Of a stretch of 64,000 nucleotides of DNA, positions 12,540-24,105 are shown one piece after another (position 1 is the first letter of the stretch; the number at the start of each line of letters is the position of its first letter). Where the stretch lies: positions 73,906,953 through 73,970,952 of the forward strand of contig CM049311.1 of the NCBI GenBank assembly GCA_026874595.1, in the 5' to 3' direction. The translations under genes were made by a program, and so were the position numbers. The notes beneath the pieces were generated by a model. That model was given only the letters and a program-made list of their open reading frames with translations, ran no database searches and was not told the origin of the DNA. The stretch comes from Sipunculus nudus. Taxonomy: Eukaryota; Annelida; Sipuncula; Golfingiida; Sipunculidae.

Positions 12540-13320
12540 GCACATTTTGGGGGGCGGCATTTCTGGGATTTAGTATAATCAGTGGCATAAGGAGTTCTCA
12601 AAAAATACAAATGTGGCCTTTTTTCCCCATGTTCAAGTATTCCAGGGATTATAAACTTGACAATGGAACCTACTTAATGATTAGAGAACGTTTTGTACAT
12701 TTTTTTCAGGCGCCATTTCTGGGATTTAGTATATTCAGTGGCATAAGGAGTTCTTAAAATGTACAAATTTGGCCTTTTTGTCCCATGTTAAAGTATTCCA
12801 GGGATTATAAACTGGACAATGGAACCAACTAAATGATAAGAGAACGTTTTGAACATTTTTTTATGGGCACCATTTCTGGGATTTAGTATTATCAGTGGCA
12901 TTAGGAGTTCTCAAAAAGTAAAATTTGACCTTTTTGTCCCATTTTCAAGTATTCTAGGGATTGTAAACTGGACAATGGAACCTACTAAATGATTAGCGAA
13001 CGTTTTGTACATTTTTTTATGGGCGGCATTTCTTGGAACTGGTATAATCAGTGGCATAAGGAGTTCTCAAAAAGTACGAATTTGGCCTTTTTGTCCCATG
13101 TTCAAGTATTCCAGGGATTATAAACTGGACAGTGGAACCTACAGAATGATTAGCGAACGAATTGTACATTTGTGGGGGCGGCATTTCTGGGATTTAGTAT
13201 AATCAGTGGCATAAGTTCCTGAAAAAGTTAAAATTCGGCCTTTTTGTCCCTTTTCAAGAATTTCAGGGATTAAACAGTTGGCAGTGGAACAACCAAATTA
13301 TTTGCGGACGATCTCTATAC
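12540..13320 (+). repeat. ~156-bp tandem repeat, about five copies
   Basis: CATTTCTGGG (or the close variant CATTTCTTGG) starts at 12558, 12714, 12871, 13027 and 13182, giving spacings of 156, 157, 156 and 155. Each unit continues with ATTTAGTATAATCAGTGGCAT, GGCCTTTTTGTCCC and ATTCCAGGGATTATAAACT-like segments. The last unit is degraded. The array lies inside the hAT-type element and explains the repeated short open frames there. Confidence 0.92.
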
Positions 13321-14918
13321 AGGCAATCTATACGCAAAAAAGAAATACATTTCTGTAGTTATTCTTTGTTAAGATCTGTGGTCTTGCAATTTCAGAACGC
13401 CATCGATAAACTGACCAATCATGCAAAAAGCCTGCATTTAAGGGCGGTCGTCGTTTACAGAAATCTCTAGCAGCACCTGATAATCACCAGGGAAAAACCC
13501 TGCCAGAAGACCAATGGCCCCCGACGGTGGGGGTGGGGTGTCTACACATTGTGCGAAAAATATTTTGACGAATTGTGTTGCTCTTTCCTTGGAAAGTATT
13601 AAGAATTTCCATTCTTGAACCCTCGAATTCCCGAAATTCCAGGATATTTAAACAGCCTGAAACAACCTGAAACGCCCTTTTTCCACGATTCTTTATACTC
13701 TTACATCAGTTTTGTTAAAATACAAACGTTTACACTGTCGTGTATATAATGAGTACTACCTATAAATGCCTGTGTCTTTTGATTACCCAATATGGCCTGC
13801 ATGATCTTTTATGTAACGTGAATAAAAACAATAAACACCAAGGCCTATGTAGAATCATTAACTTTAAAATATAATTCTATTATAACTCTCCGGCGGGATG
13901 AATCCCCCTGGCCGCTTAGCCAATGTTCAATATAAGTATCAAGTATCAGTTTTAACTTTAAGAGTTCAAACTTAAATTAAAGATATATTTACCTGTACGG
14001 TTAATTCTGTTATTAACAGTTTAATTATCCACTACCTACAGACAATTGTTGTATATTGTGACAAATAATTTGAAATTAAATTATAATTTATATTTAAATT
14101 ATATCATTACTTGAAATTTATTTAAATACTTTATTGTATAACAAATATTCATAAGTTCATAAATAAAACCTCGCAAAGTGCATAATCACTATAATTCTTA
14201 AATGATTTTTATGTAGCCTTGAAATAAAGTATGCTTTTAAATTGAAGTATTTTTTTTTATTAAACAAAGTCAGTTTTTCCAAACAGTGGATTTTTTTATC
14301 TGAAAATATTAAACATGCCCTGCCTTCACATATAGGCTTAACTCATGAATTACGCTTTTTTAGTAAATACTAAAGTGCCTTGCATGCAGCAGTACCATGC
14401 ATATCTCAATAGCTCTATTAGGTGTACCTGCTGTCATATGCGTTAATAAGAGGTGGAATTATAAATGTGAAAAGGTATTTGTATATGTTGAGAATGGAAT
14501 AACACTCACCAAATAAAGTTTTTTCCCAAGCTGAGTAAAAAGTAATCATGAATCGTGTTTACATGAATGATGAAAGTTAAATTTCACACATTATATGTGT
14601 ATCCTACAGTGTAATATGTTTATAGTTACAATAGATTCGTTTTATTCCTTTCTGTTCACTTCATGATGAAATATATTTGTTTGAGCTTCGAGCGTTCTTT
14701 TGATTTACATTAGCAAAGAGATGTCTGCTCTTTAAGATGTGGCGGAAGAATTCCCTGCCAGTGAATCCATATAATTGCGTTGTGGTCAAATACAAGCCTG
14801 TAACAAGGAAATTTGACACGATATATTTCAATATGTTATCCAGGTTTGTAATGTTTTGTTAGAGGGGCGGCAATTTCTAAGACCGTCCCGGGCGGCAATG
14901 AGGCTAGGTACGCCGCTG

Positions 14919-14926
14919 ACACGACT
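14919..14926 (+). repeat. Right 8-bp target-site duplication of the hAT-type element
   Basis: ACACGACT directly follows the CTG terminus and is identical to 12471-12478. Confidence 0.88.
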
Positions 14927-14980
14927 CCTTTTACAAAAGATTTTTTTGGTATTTTTTAATGTTTGCTCAATGTATTATAT

Positions 14981-15212
14981 ACATCTGCAGAGTTCTATTC
15001 TAGTTTCGGACAATATGACAAGGGCTTAAACCTGTTTCCTGCTGCCAATCTGGCTCGGTGTACCTCTCCTGCGAATACTGGGTGTGTGTCATCCCCATTC
15101 CCCGGTCATAACACCGAGGAACCCCCGAAAGCGAACTCATTTGTGAGTGAAACACGACTATTGGGCACAGTTTCTCCATTAATCCCGCAGAGTACTCACC
15201 TTGGATGGACCG
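14981..15212 (-). repeat. SINE-like fragment (family of 24106-24435)
   Basis: The minus strand matches the body of the repeat at 24106-24435. Shared plus-strand words include CATCTGCAG, GTTTCCTG, CATCCCCATTCCCCGGT, ATAACACCGAGGAAC and CATTTGTGAGTGA. The tRNA-like head is lost at the right end near 15212. The 107-codon plus-strand frame at 14963-15286 lies across this fragment and is not a gene. Confidence 0.65.
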
Positions 15213-16450
15213 GCCATGAAAAGTTACTGGCTCCCAGGAATTCAGCGTATATGGTAAATGTCTTAATGATGGTTATAAATGCATAGATGGTGATGTTCCT
15301 GCACTTGTAAGCGAGCTTATTGTTCCCTATGAAACATAGATCAATTGATCTCAATCAAATGGAAGTACCTTCCACAATTTTAGCTACAGACAATTTTTAC
15401 AAGCATTGTTAATGCTACAAGCATATTTAAATGCTACAGGTATTTTTTATTTTGGACAGACTCTTTAAGGAGCAATTGCTAACGCTGAACATGAAGACCA
15501 GAATCTGTTAAAGGGAAGTCATATCACCAAAACAAATACTTCATTTATCTTTGGGATGAAATGGTGTACTTAAGGGTTATTTCTGGTATATTCCTTATCC
15601 TATAACAATGTACAACATTTTAACAAAACAGATCTCTGTTTGTGAGAAAAATTATTATACAAAGTTTTAAAATGCTATTTATATTTGAGGTTTATAGTAT
15701 AATTGTGACTTTTGGCCATCATTGATCTCCTTAACACCATATACGTTTACAACCTTAAAAACACCAAATCAAAACAAATAAAAAATAGGTGATTTACAAA
15801 ACATTTGTTATCTGAGCGACTGCATACAAAAAGTTTTGGTTTGTAATAGTACACGTCGTAATTAGAATAAGAGAATGATTTTACACAAAAGTATATTTCT
15901 GGACCACAACGACGAAAATGATATGATAATAAAGGAGAAAACATGTTACCGTGAAGCAGTTTTAGCAGTGAGAGTGGATTTCTTGCGATCTATTGCAGCA
16001 GAGCGAGTCCAGAATATACTATTAGATATAGGGTCAACAAGAGTATGAAACATTTTAAGTCTCTCTTCTGTGAATCAGAAATCACATGCAAGTATCACGT
16101 ATAAGTGTGCCAATTAACGATTATATCGATGTTTGTCTAAAGAATAAGTGTCAACAATCCGGCAAAAAAGTCTCCAGTTCTCAGCATGATGTAAATGTCA
16201 GACTTGATGTACTTCTTCAACAGTTTAGGTATAGTTTTATAAAGTAAATTTTTACTTTAATGTCAAAGGTGCATTATATAATCTATTAATAATCGATCAT
16301 CTTTGTATTTTTTATCTTTCAATCATAGAATATGAACTTACATCAAGTTCCTACCTATAGCCTTTTTTAAGGCAAATTGTTCAGTCATAACTATTTACTG
16401 TCCTATAAATAGAGCCAATTGTTATGAAATATCTAGGTTAAGTAATATGA
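15213..16450. other. AT-rich intergenic DNA
   Basis: No gene or clear repeat recognised. The minus-strand frame at 15747-15944 is short, aromatic-rich and typical of chance translation of AT-rich DNA. Confidence 0.5.
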
Positions 16451-16454
16451 ATAG

Positions 16455-17249
16455 TGTTACGGAACCTAATAACAACAGATCACGTAATCGCGAACAGCAA
16501 AAATTTTGTTACGGAGATAAAAAAAAACAGATTCCGCAACACTAGGCATCGTGAAATGTCTAGGCGAAGGAATAAAGAAGTTTTTTTTTGTTAACAGATG
16601 ATTATTATTTATTCTCAGAACAATCCTAACATTACAATACACTTAATCAATATAATTACACAGTATATAATAAAAATGTACATCATCAGAGTCCGGATCC
16701 TAGGCCTTGATTTCTGGATACCACCACTGTCATAGCTCAGCAAGAGTCCTTGAACACAAGTAATCAACGTAAACAGTTCAAATAATTCTTCTCAGAGATT
16801 AGACCCATTTAATCTCGAAAACAATCTGTTTTAATCCAAAAGTGTGGTTCTGGTAATAGTCCCAAAGGCAAACTGGAGACAATCCGTATAAAATCTGTTG
16901 CAAACTCCGTAGAATATCTGTAAGGTTTAACAAAATCGAAAAGGTCTCAAAAACTGACGACAGAGTCACACTCTTCCGTGTCCGCTGGCATTTTCCTCCC
17001 TTCCAGCTCTCAACACAACCCCTATTCATAGCTTTTCACCTAAAGCCCAGAACCTTCTATATTCATGAACATCCCAAAGAACAAACAATACAAGCGCGCC
17101 CAAAGCGCATGAACAGACCAGAAATTTCTAGACTACAACGACCACTGTTTCTCAGGGCAGCGCACGGGATTTGCGCTTAACACGAATCAGAATGCCTAAC
17201 ATACCAAGTTATGTAATATCCCGCGCATAACAACTAGATACATGTAACA
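16455..17249 (-). mobile_element. Solo LTR, copy B, with target duplication
   Basis: The plus strand begins TGTTACGGAACC and ends CATGTAACA, so the termini form TGTTAC...GTAACA. ATAG flanks it on both sides (16451-16454 and 17250-17253), a 4-bp target duplication; with the ambiguous terminal A it could be 5 bp. The 795-bp length, absence of an internal coding region and matching flanks mark it as a solo LTR left by recombination. It reads on the minus strand, as judged by the TATA box and AATAAA in the opposite-strand copies. Confidence 0.88.
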
Positions 17250-17267
17250 ATAGACATTTTACAAGAG

Positions 17268-17385
17268 GCACCAGCGGGCCCCCGCATTGAATATTCTGTG
17301 CGGGGCGGTTACATCTGATATTGAGCGGGCGGGCCGAAATAAAGTCTGTGCAGAGTGGGGCGGGCTGCAGGTTAATGATCTAGCA
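17268..17385. repeat. GC-rich island with GCGGGC motifs
   Basis: A short GC-rich block in AT-rich surroundings, with AGCGGGCCCCCGC, GCGGGGCGG and GAGCGGGCGGGCC. Such GGGC-rich stretches are common in the subterminal parts of hAT-like repeats, but no ends or duplication were identified. Confidence 0.3.
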
Positions 17386-19060
17386 GTTCAGTAAAACAAT
17401 CATTAATATAAATTAAAAAAAGAGATCATTTAAAGACAGTGATATTCTGGTATAAAATTATTTCAAGAAGTTTTAGAATAGTTACATGAAAAGATAAATA
17501 TGATCACATTTTAATTTATTTCAGTTAACCCGTTACACTGACTTTATAACATTTGTAACAACACAATGCAAATGTTCCTTCTTTAGTCAATAGTTATACC
17601 AAATAGATGAGCATCATTAATTTGAAATTTAGATCTAATAAAATTAATTGTCCTTGCAGTGAGAGCTGGTCATTACTGTGTACAAGGTTAATTACCTGGC
17701 CTGATGTTTTAAATGGACTGTAACCCTGTTATTGTGTCAGGTCTCTCACTGCTGCGAGTCAAGCAATGGCTTGATTACCTTTGATCTTGTAAAAGACACT
17801 GTGTGGCAGGCTACAGCTGGCCCAATTGACCTAAAACTGCACATAACCTAAGGTTGACTCCTTATTTATTTGTAAGTCCATGTGCAGTCTAAGTTTAACT
17901 GACATTGACCACTGGCTGGTCAAATTCCTGTTTTGGCAAAGCATAATGTTGTGATGACTGCTATTAAAAAACATTATTCTGGTTATGCCTATCTCAATGA
18001 ACATCCTGAACCTAAAGCCACATCCGTCAGATTTCTTCTTTACTCCCTTGACCGTCTCATTAGTCTCCGTTTCAGCTTATTAGCAGATTATGACTGAAAA
18101 GATTTTTAACCAGCAAATACAACTCAGTAGTTTAATGACTTGTGGTTAGCTAATTTTATTACCAAGGGTATACATTTAGGTACATTTACTTTGAAGAATT
18201 TTTTTTTTTAAATTTTTTTTATATAAATTTAAACAGGAGCAGACGCAAGAAGACCAAAGGGTTGTTAAGTAAGAAGGGTATGAAATATTTAAAATATGGT
18301 ATTAAATATGTATTTGTTAAATCCATTTTTAGGCAATAAATCATGTCTTTTAAAATATTTAATTAATTTGGCTTAAATCATTGCTAAAACGTATTGAAAT
18401 TAATTTTTTTTTCTATCAATCATCAAACATTTCATCAAATTTATACTGTTAAAATATCCTTGAAATGTAAACCTTTGGTTCAGTAAACTTTTATATATTT
18501 TCATGTAAGTGTGCTAGGCTGCGAGTTAGATCGAAAAACGCGGGGGGGGGGGGGGGTTCAATCCCGGGTTCAGTTTTTCGGACCGCGCAGTGCCCCAGTA
18601 TGCACCCATAAAGATTTAATACCATAAAAGTGATGGCAACGGATATGTTGAATTCCCGAAACAATTCAAGTATAAACAAACTACTACATTGAATATTTAC
18701 CTGATATTCCATATCATCATGATGTTACAATAACGGTTTTTGTACATAAAAGCCAGGTGTTTATAGATAATTGGAAATATCCATCGAAAAACCTCACAGT
18801 GCAAGTGGCCATTGCACTTGTACAGTTCGACAATTGCCTAGTAGCGTTTGAACTGGTATAATTACCAGTCTTACCATTACATATGACGATTGAGACCAGT
18901 ACTTGTATGATTGCAGATTGTACCATAGGGTTATGTGTCATAACTCTGGTGTTTTTTATTACATAGATTCTGGGTGTGATTCTGCTCATCTTCAACTGTG
19001 AGTAATTGTACCTGTTAGTAACCGCCTCCATTTTTAATGCTAGCTTAACTGAGTATATGT
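17386..19060. other. Gene-free stretch with a repeat-poor segment at 17635-18130
   Basis: No protein-coding signal. About 17635-18130 is complex, repeat-free sequence with a TCF/LEF-like CCTTTGATCTT near 17778, so it could be regulatory, but that is speculation. Poly(G) of 15 at 18542-18556. Small palindromes at 18798-18820 (AGTGCAA...TTGCACT) and near 18850-18870 (ACTGGTA...TACCAGT). Confidence 0.35.
18542..18556 (+). repeat. Poly(G) tract, 15 G
   Basis: Run of 15 G followed by TTCAATCCCGGGTTCAG. Flanking GATCGAAAAACG and AGTTTTTCGGAC form a short inverted repeat around it. Confidence 0.95.
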
Positions 19061-19140
19061 GCACCAGGATATAAAAGCGTGTGATACTGCCCTGTCACGG
19101 AGTCCGAAACCGGAAGGGAATTCTGCATATATACTTGTCA
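19061..19140 (+). repeat. SINE-like 3' fragment (family of 24106-24435)
   Basis: CACCAGGA, the CCCTGTCACG segment, CCGAAACCGGAA and TTCTGCATATATAC match the 3' end of the repeat at 24106-24435 in the same orientation. Only the last ~80 bases are present, as expected for a 5'-truncated SINE. Confidence 0.5.
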
Positions 19141-19315
19141 GATATTTTCTAAACAGGAGTTACCTACAATTTATTAATGTGTAAGCACAGTGAGCCAGAA
19201 TTCCCATAGATCCTGAAGAAACGGTAGTTAAGTAGCTTGCTTTAAACCCCAAGGAAAACAAGTAGGGTAAAAGTATTGGCGTTGTTACGTGCCCTATTGT
19301 AAAAGCGTCCCCTGT

Positions 19316-19465
19316 TGTGATAATTATTACATTAGGGGTTACAAATAAGCTGTTTCTCATAACCCCTATTTTAATAACGTGCACTGTTGTTATAATTATT
19401 ACATTAGGAGTTGTATTTGCAACCCCTACAGTAATAATATTTTTATAACATTAGGGGTTACGGTT
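19316..19465 (+). repeat. Three spaced copies of an ATTATTACATTAGGGGTT motif
   Basis: TAATTATTACATTAGGGGTT-like words begin near 19318, 19390 and (degenerate) 19433, separated by about 72 and 45 bases. TAACCCCTA and CAACCCCTAC occur between them on the opposite strand, so the array can fold back. It is not a telomeric repeat. Confidence 0.55.
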
Positions 19466-20330
19466 GCAATGGTTTTTGCACACCGGATTTGGTAAAAAAA
19501 AAATGTGAATACTGTGATAACACACACAAATCGATACCTATAGACATGTGAATTGTAATTTTTAATGTTATAATTATTAATAAAGTACCATCGATTCATG
19601 AATATTATTATCCCTTGACCAAATTACATTTGTGATTTTAACAAACACTTACTGTTCCAGTGATGAACTGTTAAATTTTGTTGAGAGGGCTAATGAATCG
19701 CCGCCTTTGCCCGTCTATTAAATTATTTTTAATATATGTATAATATTATATATTATATATAAATTATACTATAATTAATTTTATATATCATATAAGTAAT
19801 ATATCTAAATAAAAATAAGCCGGATAATATGTACTGATAATTTTAAGACAATTATTGCTTTATTCTGGAAATTATTCATTATTTTCATTTTATTCCAAGA
19901 ACTATTTTGTTATTTGTGGACAATAGTATCATGATAAATTATTACAATAGGCAACGTTATTACAATACAGGTTGGACCGGGCAGCCAAAATTGTCATAAC
20001 GTCCAATAATGTAATAACCACGGTATTAGACTATTGTTGTGTGTCATTTATAGGGTAGTAACAAAGAGGTGTTCATACATTTCACTGTTACACCCCTGTA
20101 CTGAGGGATAACCATACAGATTGTTAGGTTATCGTGATACACATTTTTCTGTCTTGGGATTTGAAAGTTGCGCTTAAGTTCGGCAGGAGGTCGGCGTGTG
20201 GGTTCCAATGGACCGACTTCACCCTGTGGATACCCTAGTGTTGTTTCTGATAGATGGCGCTGCGACAGACCCGTCCCTAATTTCTCCTATGGGTCAAATT
20301 ACTCGAGATTTGCGTGAAAACATGGAAAAA
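19466..20330. other. AT-rich intergenic DNA
   Basis: Strongly AT-rich, especially 19700-19900. No gene or terminal structure recognised. Confidence 0.5.
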
Positions 20331-20332
20331 TA

Positions 20333-20402
20333 AACCTTTTCAGACACAGACACTATCTATATTATACACAATATTTGTATTGTGTCTGTGTCTGAAAAGG
20401 TT
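20333..20402. repeat. Perfect 21-bp inverted repeat (hairpin)
   Basis: The arms at 20333-20353 and 20382-20402 are perfect reverse complements (core TTTTCAGACACAGACAC), with a 28-base AT-rich loop. Beyond the arms, GGAAAAATAAACC and GGTTAATTTTCC extend the pairing with small mismatches to about 30 bp. It sits directly upstream of a long (TA)n tract. It could be a MITE remnant, a small-RNA-type hairpin or an expansion product; nothing decides between these. Confidence 0.9.
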
Positions 20403-20414
20403 AATTTTCCCATA

Positions 20415-20417
<3 letters not shown>

Positions 20418-20476
<59 letters not shown>
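20418..20476. repeat. (TA)n microsatellite
   Basis: Almost pure TA dinucleotide for nearly 60 bases. The minus-strand frame running through it, with repeated I-Y residues, is an artefact. Confidence 0.97.
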
Positions 20477-20480
<4 letters not shown>

Positions 20481-20625
20481 GTGAAAGCAAGTATCTGCTG
20501 ATTTAACAGTAAACACATTTTCTTTTACAAATACAGTTGCTTTATCATACGTTTTATGTTTTTTACAGACATGCATTCACATCAACATATTTAATGTCAC
20601 CTTCTAAAAATTCAAAATTGCCCGA

Positions 20626-21033
20626 ATGAAAAATTCTCACTGCTCAGGCACGCTTACTCTTCATTTACGGAGTTATAATACTATTACCATGGATTTGTTC
20701 CTTTTATTATTCCTATTACTTAAAAATTATTGTTATCAAACCGGTGACACTATAAAACGGATCGGTGTCTTCCGCCAGCTGTATACATTATCCATACTTT
20801 CTCAAAAACGACAGGAGGTAGCATCGCCAAAATTTGTGCAAATATTAGTCCTATTATTCGCATATTCAAATAGTACTTTTAACCTTTACAAATCTTCTCC
20901 TCGGAAAGCTTCAAGTCAGTTTTTTAATAAAGAAAATATAAAATGGTCATATGGAGTAGTACTCCCTCAAATTTGTGGACTGATTCTGGTTGTTATTTTT
21001 GGAAGTTGTGACCTTAGCCCTTTGTTTAAGTAA
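20626..21033 (+). CDS. Unassigned 135-codon open frame
   Basis: An ATG-initiated open frame of 135 codons, longer than most chance frames in this AT-rich DNA. The product would have a hydrophobic stretch at about residues 22-35 (LFLLLFLLL) and another near the C-terminus (QICGLILVVIFG). I recognise no domain. The base composition resembles the surrounding noncoding DNA, and no splice or promoter signals stand out. It is probably fortuitous or a fragment of an unrecognised repeat. Confidence 0.15.
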   Translation: MKNSHCSGTLTLHLRSYNTITMDLFLLLFLLLKNYCYQTGDTIKRIGVFRQLYTLSILSQKRQEVASPKFVQILVLLFAYSNSTFNLYKSSPRKASSQFFNKENIKWSYGVVLPQICGLILVVIFGSCDLSPLFK

Positions 21034-21299
21034 CCCTGCATCAGACACAACACAATAATCATCTTCTGCAAAAGTCCAATTTCTTTTGAATCGCACAAGC
21101 ATACTTTTTTGTTTTCCTTGCTCATATTGTTCTGCTTCAATGTTTTTTACCTAACTAGGTGCTTTTGAAACTAGAAATGTGCCATAAATGCCAATTTCTG
21201 CAAAATTGCTACGGGTATTCTTCTCCGAAACCGTCAAAGCTAAGTTGAGTCGAATGGTCACGTCTCGGTGATGTTTAGTCATTAATTATTACTTTGTCA

Positions 21300-22102
21300 T
21301 GTAACGGAACCTAATATAAAAAGATCACGTACGCGTGATGAACACAAATTCTGTAACGGAGATAAAAAAAAAATCAGATTCTGTAACACTAGGCAGCGTG
21401 AAATGTCTAGGGGAATGAATAAAGAAGTCAGTGGTTTTTTGTTAATAAATAACTATTATTTATTCTTAAAACAACCCTAACATTACAATACACTAAATCA
21501 ATACAATTATACAGTAAAACAGCGGTATAACAATAAATCAATACAATCGCACAGAAAAATAAACAATGTGCACAGTACCTGGATACCAACACCGTCACAA
21601 CGATAAGTTCTTTAAATGTATACTCTCGGAGAATGACAATCCAGTGTTAAGCTCTTGTTACAATCCAGAAAATAAACTGAAGCCCAAATGCACAAAATCC
21701 AGGAGAAACTCTGAAGAAAATATATAATTGCCGCACACGTCGGATAAGGTTCCAGAAACTGACACACGCTTCTGCGTCCGCTGGAAATCTTCTCTGCTCT
21801 CCCTGCTCCCGGCTCTAAAACACAGATCCTTTATTTACTCTTCAGCCCAAGCCAAAAATTTTCCACCTCTAGAACATTCGAAGAATAATACATTATACAC
21901 GGTAAGCACGCGTCACAGGAATCACCTAGAAAAACATCGCTGTGTGTATCTCTACATACCAGAGTCATCACGTGACCTCGGCCAGGCGTGAAAGCCCCTA
22001 GCCAGCATGACAACGAGAGTTCAACCAGTACGGATTAAACATAAAGTGCAACAACAACACGAGTTACGCCCGTGTCACAAAATAAAAGGAGCACCTGTAA
22101 CA
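21300..22102 (-). mobile_element. Solo LTR, copy C
   Basis: The plus strand begins TGTAACGGAACC and ends GCACCTGTAACA (803 bp). Flanks GTCA (21296-21299) and GTTA (22103-22106) differ by one C/T change, consistent with a decayed 4-bp target duplication. Its right end, with CGAGTTACGCCCGTGTCACAA, matches the start of copy F closely, so C and F form a subfamily. Open frames inside it (21728-21991 plus, 21831-22013 minus) are artefacts. Confidence 0.82.
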
Positions 22103-22169
22103 GTTAACGAATAACAGTCTTCTGTCTGCAAAACGTTTCTGTACTTAAGCTAAAGGCCCATATTGATTT

Positions 22170-23010
22170 ATAAACCCGGAGCATGACGTCCAAAATAATT
22201 ATTCATCTAATCACCTTCAATGGTTCCACTTGAATGATTATTAGATAAATTATTGTATCCGCCAAAACAAAGTTTTGCGGATACGATTTTTTTTACCGGA
22301 GTTTTGACTATTTTTTTTTCGTGTCTGGAGAACTCCTCTGAGACTACTGGACTGATTTTTCCGAAACTTACACCAGTTGTCGGTTCACCTGTGAACGGGT
22401 GCCTATCGGGTGCGTCTGCTTTGACACACTAACCCACATATCTTCGGACTCGTTTGACAAATCAGGAAAACATTTTTGAAAAAATGTAGCCCTTGGATAG
22501 CTTTATAACATACATATAAAATGGTGGCGCCAACTGCTACCATGTTTGCACAGTGTCGATCTGTTCGTCTGCCTTGGGTTAAAATCACGCATATCTCTGC
22601 AGTGGTTTGACTAATTCACCTGAAATTTGGCATGCGTATACATCCTGGATAGCTTTCTTGATTTTATGACAGGTGGCGCCACCTACATTCATATTCACGT
22701 TGCAGACATCCATGCTTAAATATCCGAACTGGTTTGACGTATCTTCTTGAAAATGTGCATGTGTTTAGATCTCACACAACTCTTTATCATACACGAAACT
22801 GGTGGCGCCAACTGCAATTATTTTTGCACAGCGTTCATCTGTTAGTTTGACTTGGGTTGAAATCATTCATATCTCGGCAGTGGTTTGACTTTTCCACCTG
22901 AAATGTTGCATGTGTATACATCTTGGATAGTTTCTCTGAAAAATTTTCAAATTACAGATGGCGCCACCTAAAATCATGTTTACGTGGCAAACATCGATGC
23001 TAATATGTTA
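22170..23010 (+). repeat. Hairpin plus 278-bp direct repeat, dispersed-repeat type
   Basis: A near-perfect hairpin (GTATCCGC at 22255 and GCGGATAC ending at 22284) is followed by two units spaced 278 bp (GGTGGCGCCAACTGC at 22523 and 22801). Each unit contains TTTGCACAG, GGTTNAAATCA, GCAGTGGTTTGACT and GGTGGCGCCACCT or its near-copy GATGGCGCCACCT. An imperfect inverted repeat lies just upstream (22192-22253). It looks like a dispersed noncoding element, but I cannot place it in a superfamily. Confidence 0.6.
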
Positions 23011-23189
23011 CACATCTAACTCTATTTCCCCTTGCCACTCAATCCATGCCTCACTTCACCCGTCCTTCTCTGATTTTGGCTTATCGACTACCCGTATTCT
23101 AGTTGAACGTTAAACGTAGTAAAATTACAAAAATTTAGCTGTTTTAAGCTATTTATCTATAAAACCAGTGTCATAATATATATGATATG

Positions 23190-23420
23190 TGTATATGAAT
23201 ATATATAGCGTCGAGGGTTATGTTTTTGGCAGCGTATGTTTGTCTGTTTATCTGTTTGTCTGTTAGCACGATAAAATAAAATGTCCTCAACGGAATTTAA
23301 TGAAGTTTTCACGATAGCTTAACAATGATACCTGGTACAATTTATCAAATTTTTGTGGCGATCTATAGGTAAATAACTGCGGAATGTTCTAGTGTTTTTA
23401 TGGGATCCATAGCATGTTCT
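23190..23420 (+). repeat. TTTGTCTGTTTATCTGTTTG-containing repeat-like segment
   Basis: Tandem GTTTGTCTGTTTATC-like words at about 23236-23266 followed by AGCACGATAAAAT. This has the look of a dispersed repeat, but there is only one copy in the window and no terminal structure. Confidence 0.3.
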
Positions 23421-24105
23421 AATACGCAGGTGACGATATGGCAATATGTTTGGGATGCGAGTCTTGACGTCACAGTGTACGTGCCGTTTCCCTGAAAGGT
23501 GTCACTAAATCAGCGTACAGTGGGGGGGGGGGGGTCAATGGTATATACTAGACAACAGCGGCTCCTGCAGAAACTCTGAAGAAAAACAACACTGTTAATT
23601 CACAACAGTCTGTTTCACGGGATGCGACCCGATCATCAGGTGAATGTGGTTGGAATGAAGCTAACGGCGTGGTTTGAAAAGCCGAGACTTTACGAGATTA
23701 CGAGATTATGCTTTGTGCGATTCGGGGGGGGGGGCATGTGAAAGACTGACACTGACAAAAAAATGGTTTGTTTTTTATAATTTTTTATGAAAAGGAAAAA
23801 GGGGAACCTCAGAAAAGTTCAAAGTAGGGTCATAAATTGTAGTTGCTCTTTTAAGTAACAATAAAATAAGGACCAGAGTTATACTTTTAATAATGTTACG
23901 CATTAATGTAGTTATTTAATTGCGATGCATTTTACTGATTTTAATTTTAATAAGAGACATCATTTAACTGACCCATATGAATGGACTTAACGATTACTAA
24001 AAATCAAACCGGCAAAGAATTTGATATAGTTATGCTAAGTACAGTCAGTTTTAGTTATGTGAGAATACCGTAAAAGTAAGAACTTGTAACCTTACACCTA
24101 GAACC
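23421..24105. other. Gene-free stretch with two poly(G) tracts
   Basis: Poly(G) of 13 at 23522-23534 and of 11 at 23724-23734. Otherwise no gene or repeat recognised. Confidence 0.5.

Larger units (their letters stand above)
12479..14918. mobile_element. hAT-type non-autonomous DNA transposon, 2440 bp
   Basis: The left end reads CAGTGGAGTACCCA and the right end, reverse-complemented, reads CAGCGGCGTACCTA, agreeing at 11 of 14 positions. A perfect 8-bp direct repeat ACACGACT flanks both sides (12471-12478 and 14919-14926). An 8-bp duplication with CAGNGGNGTA-type ends is the established signature of the hAT superfamily. Subterminal GGGCGGC words occur at both ends (12523-12566 and 14865-14897). 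No transposase-like frame survives; inside are ~156-bp tandem repeats (12540-13320) and AT-rich filler. The intact duplication suggests the insertion is younger than most neighbours. Confidence 0.88.
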
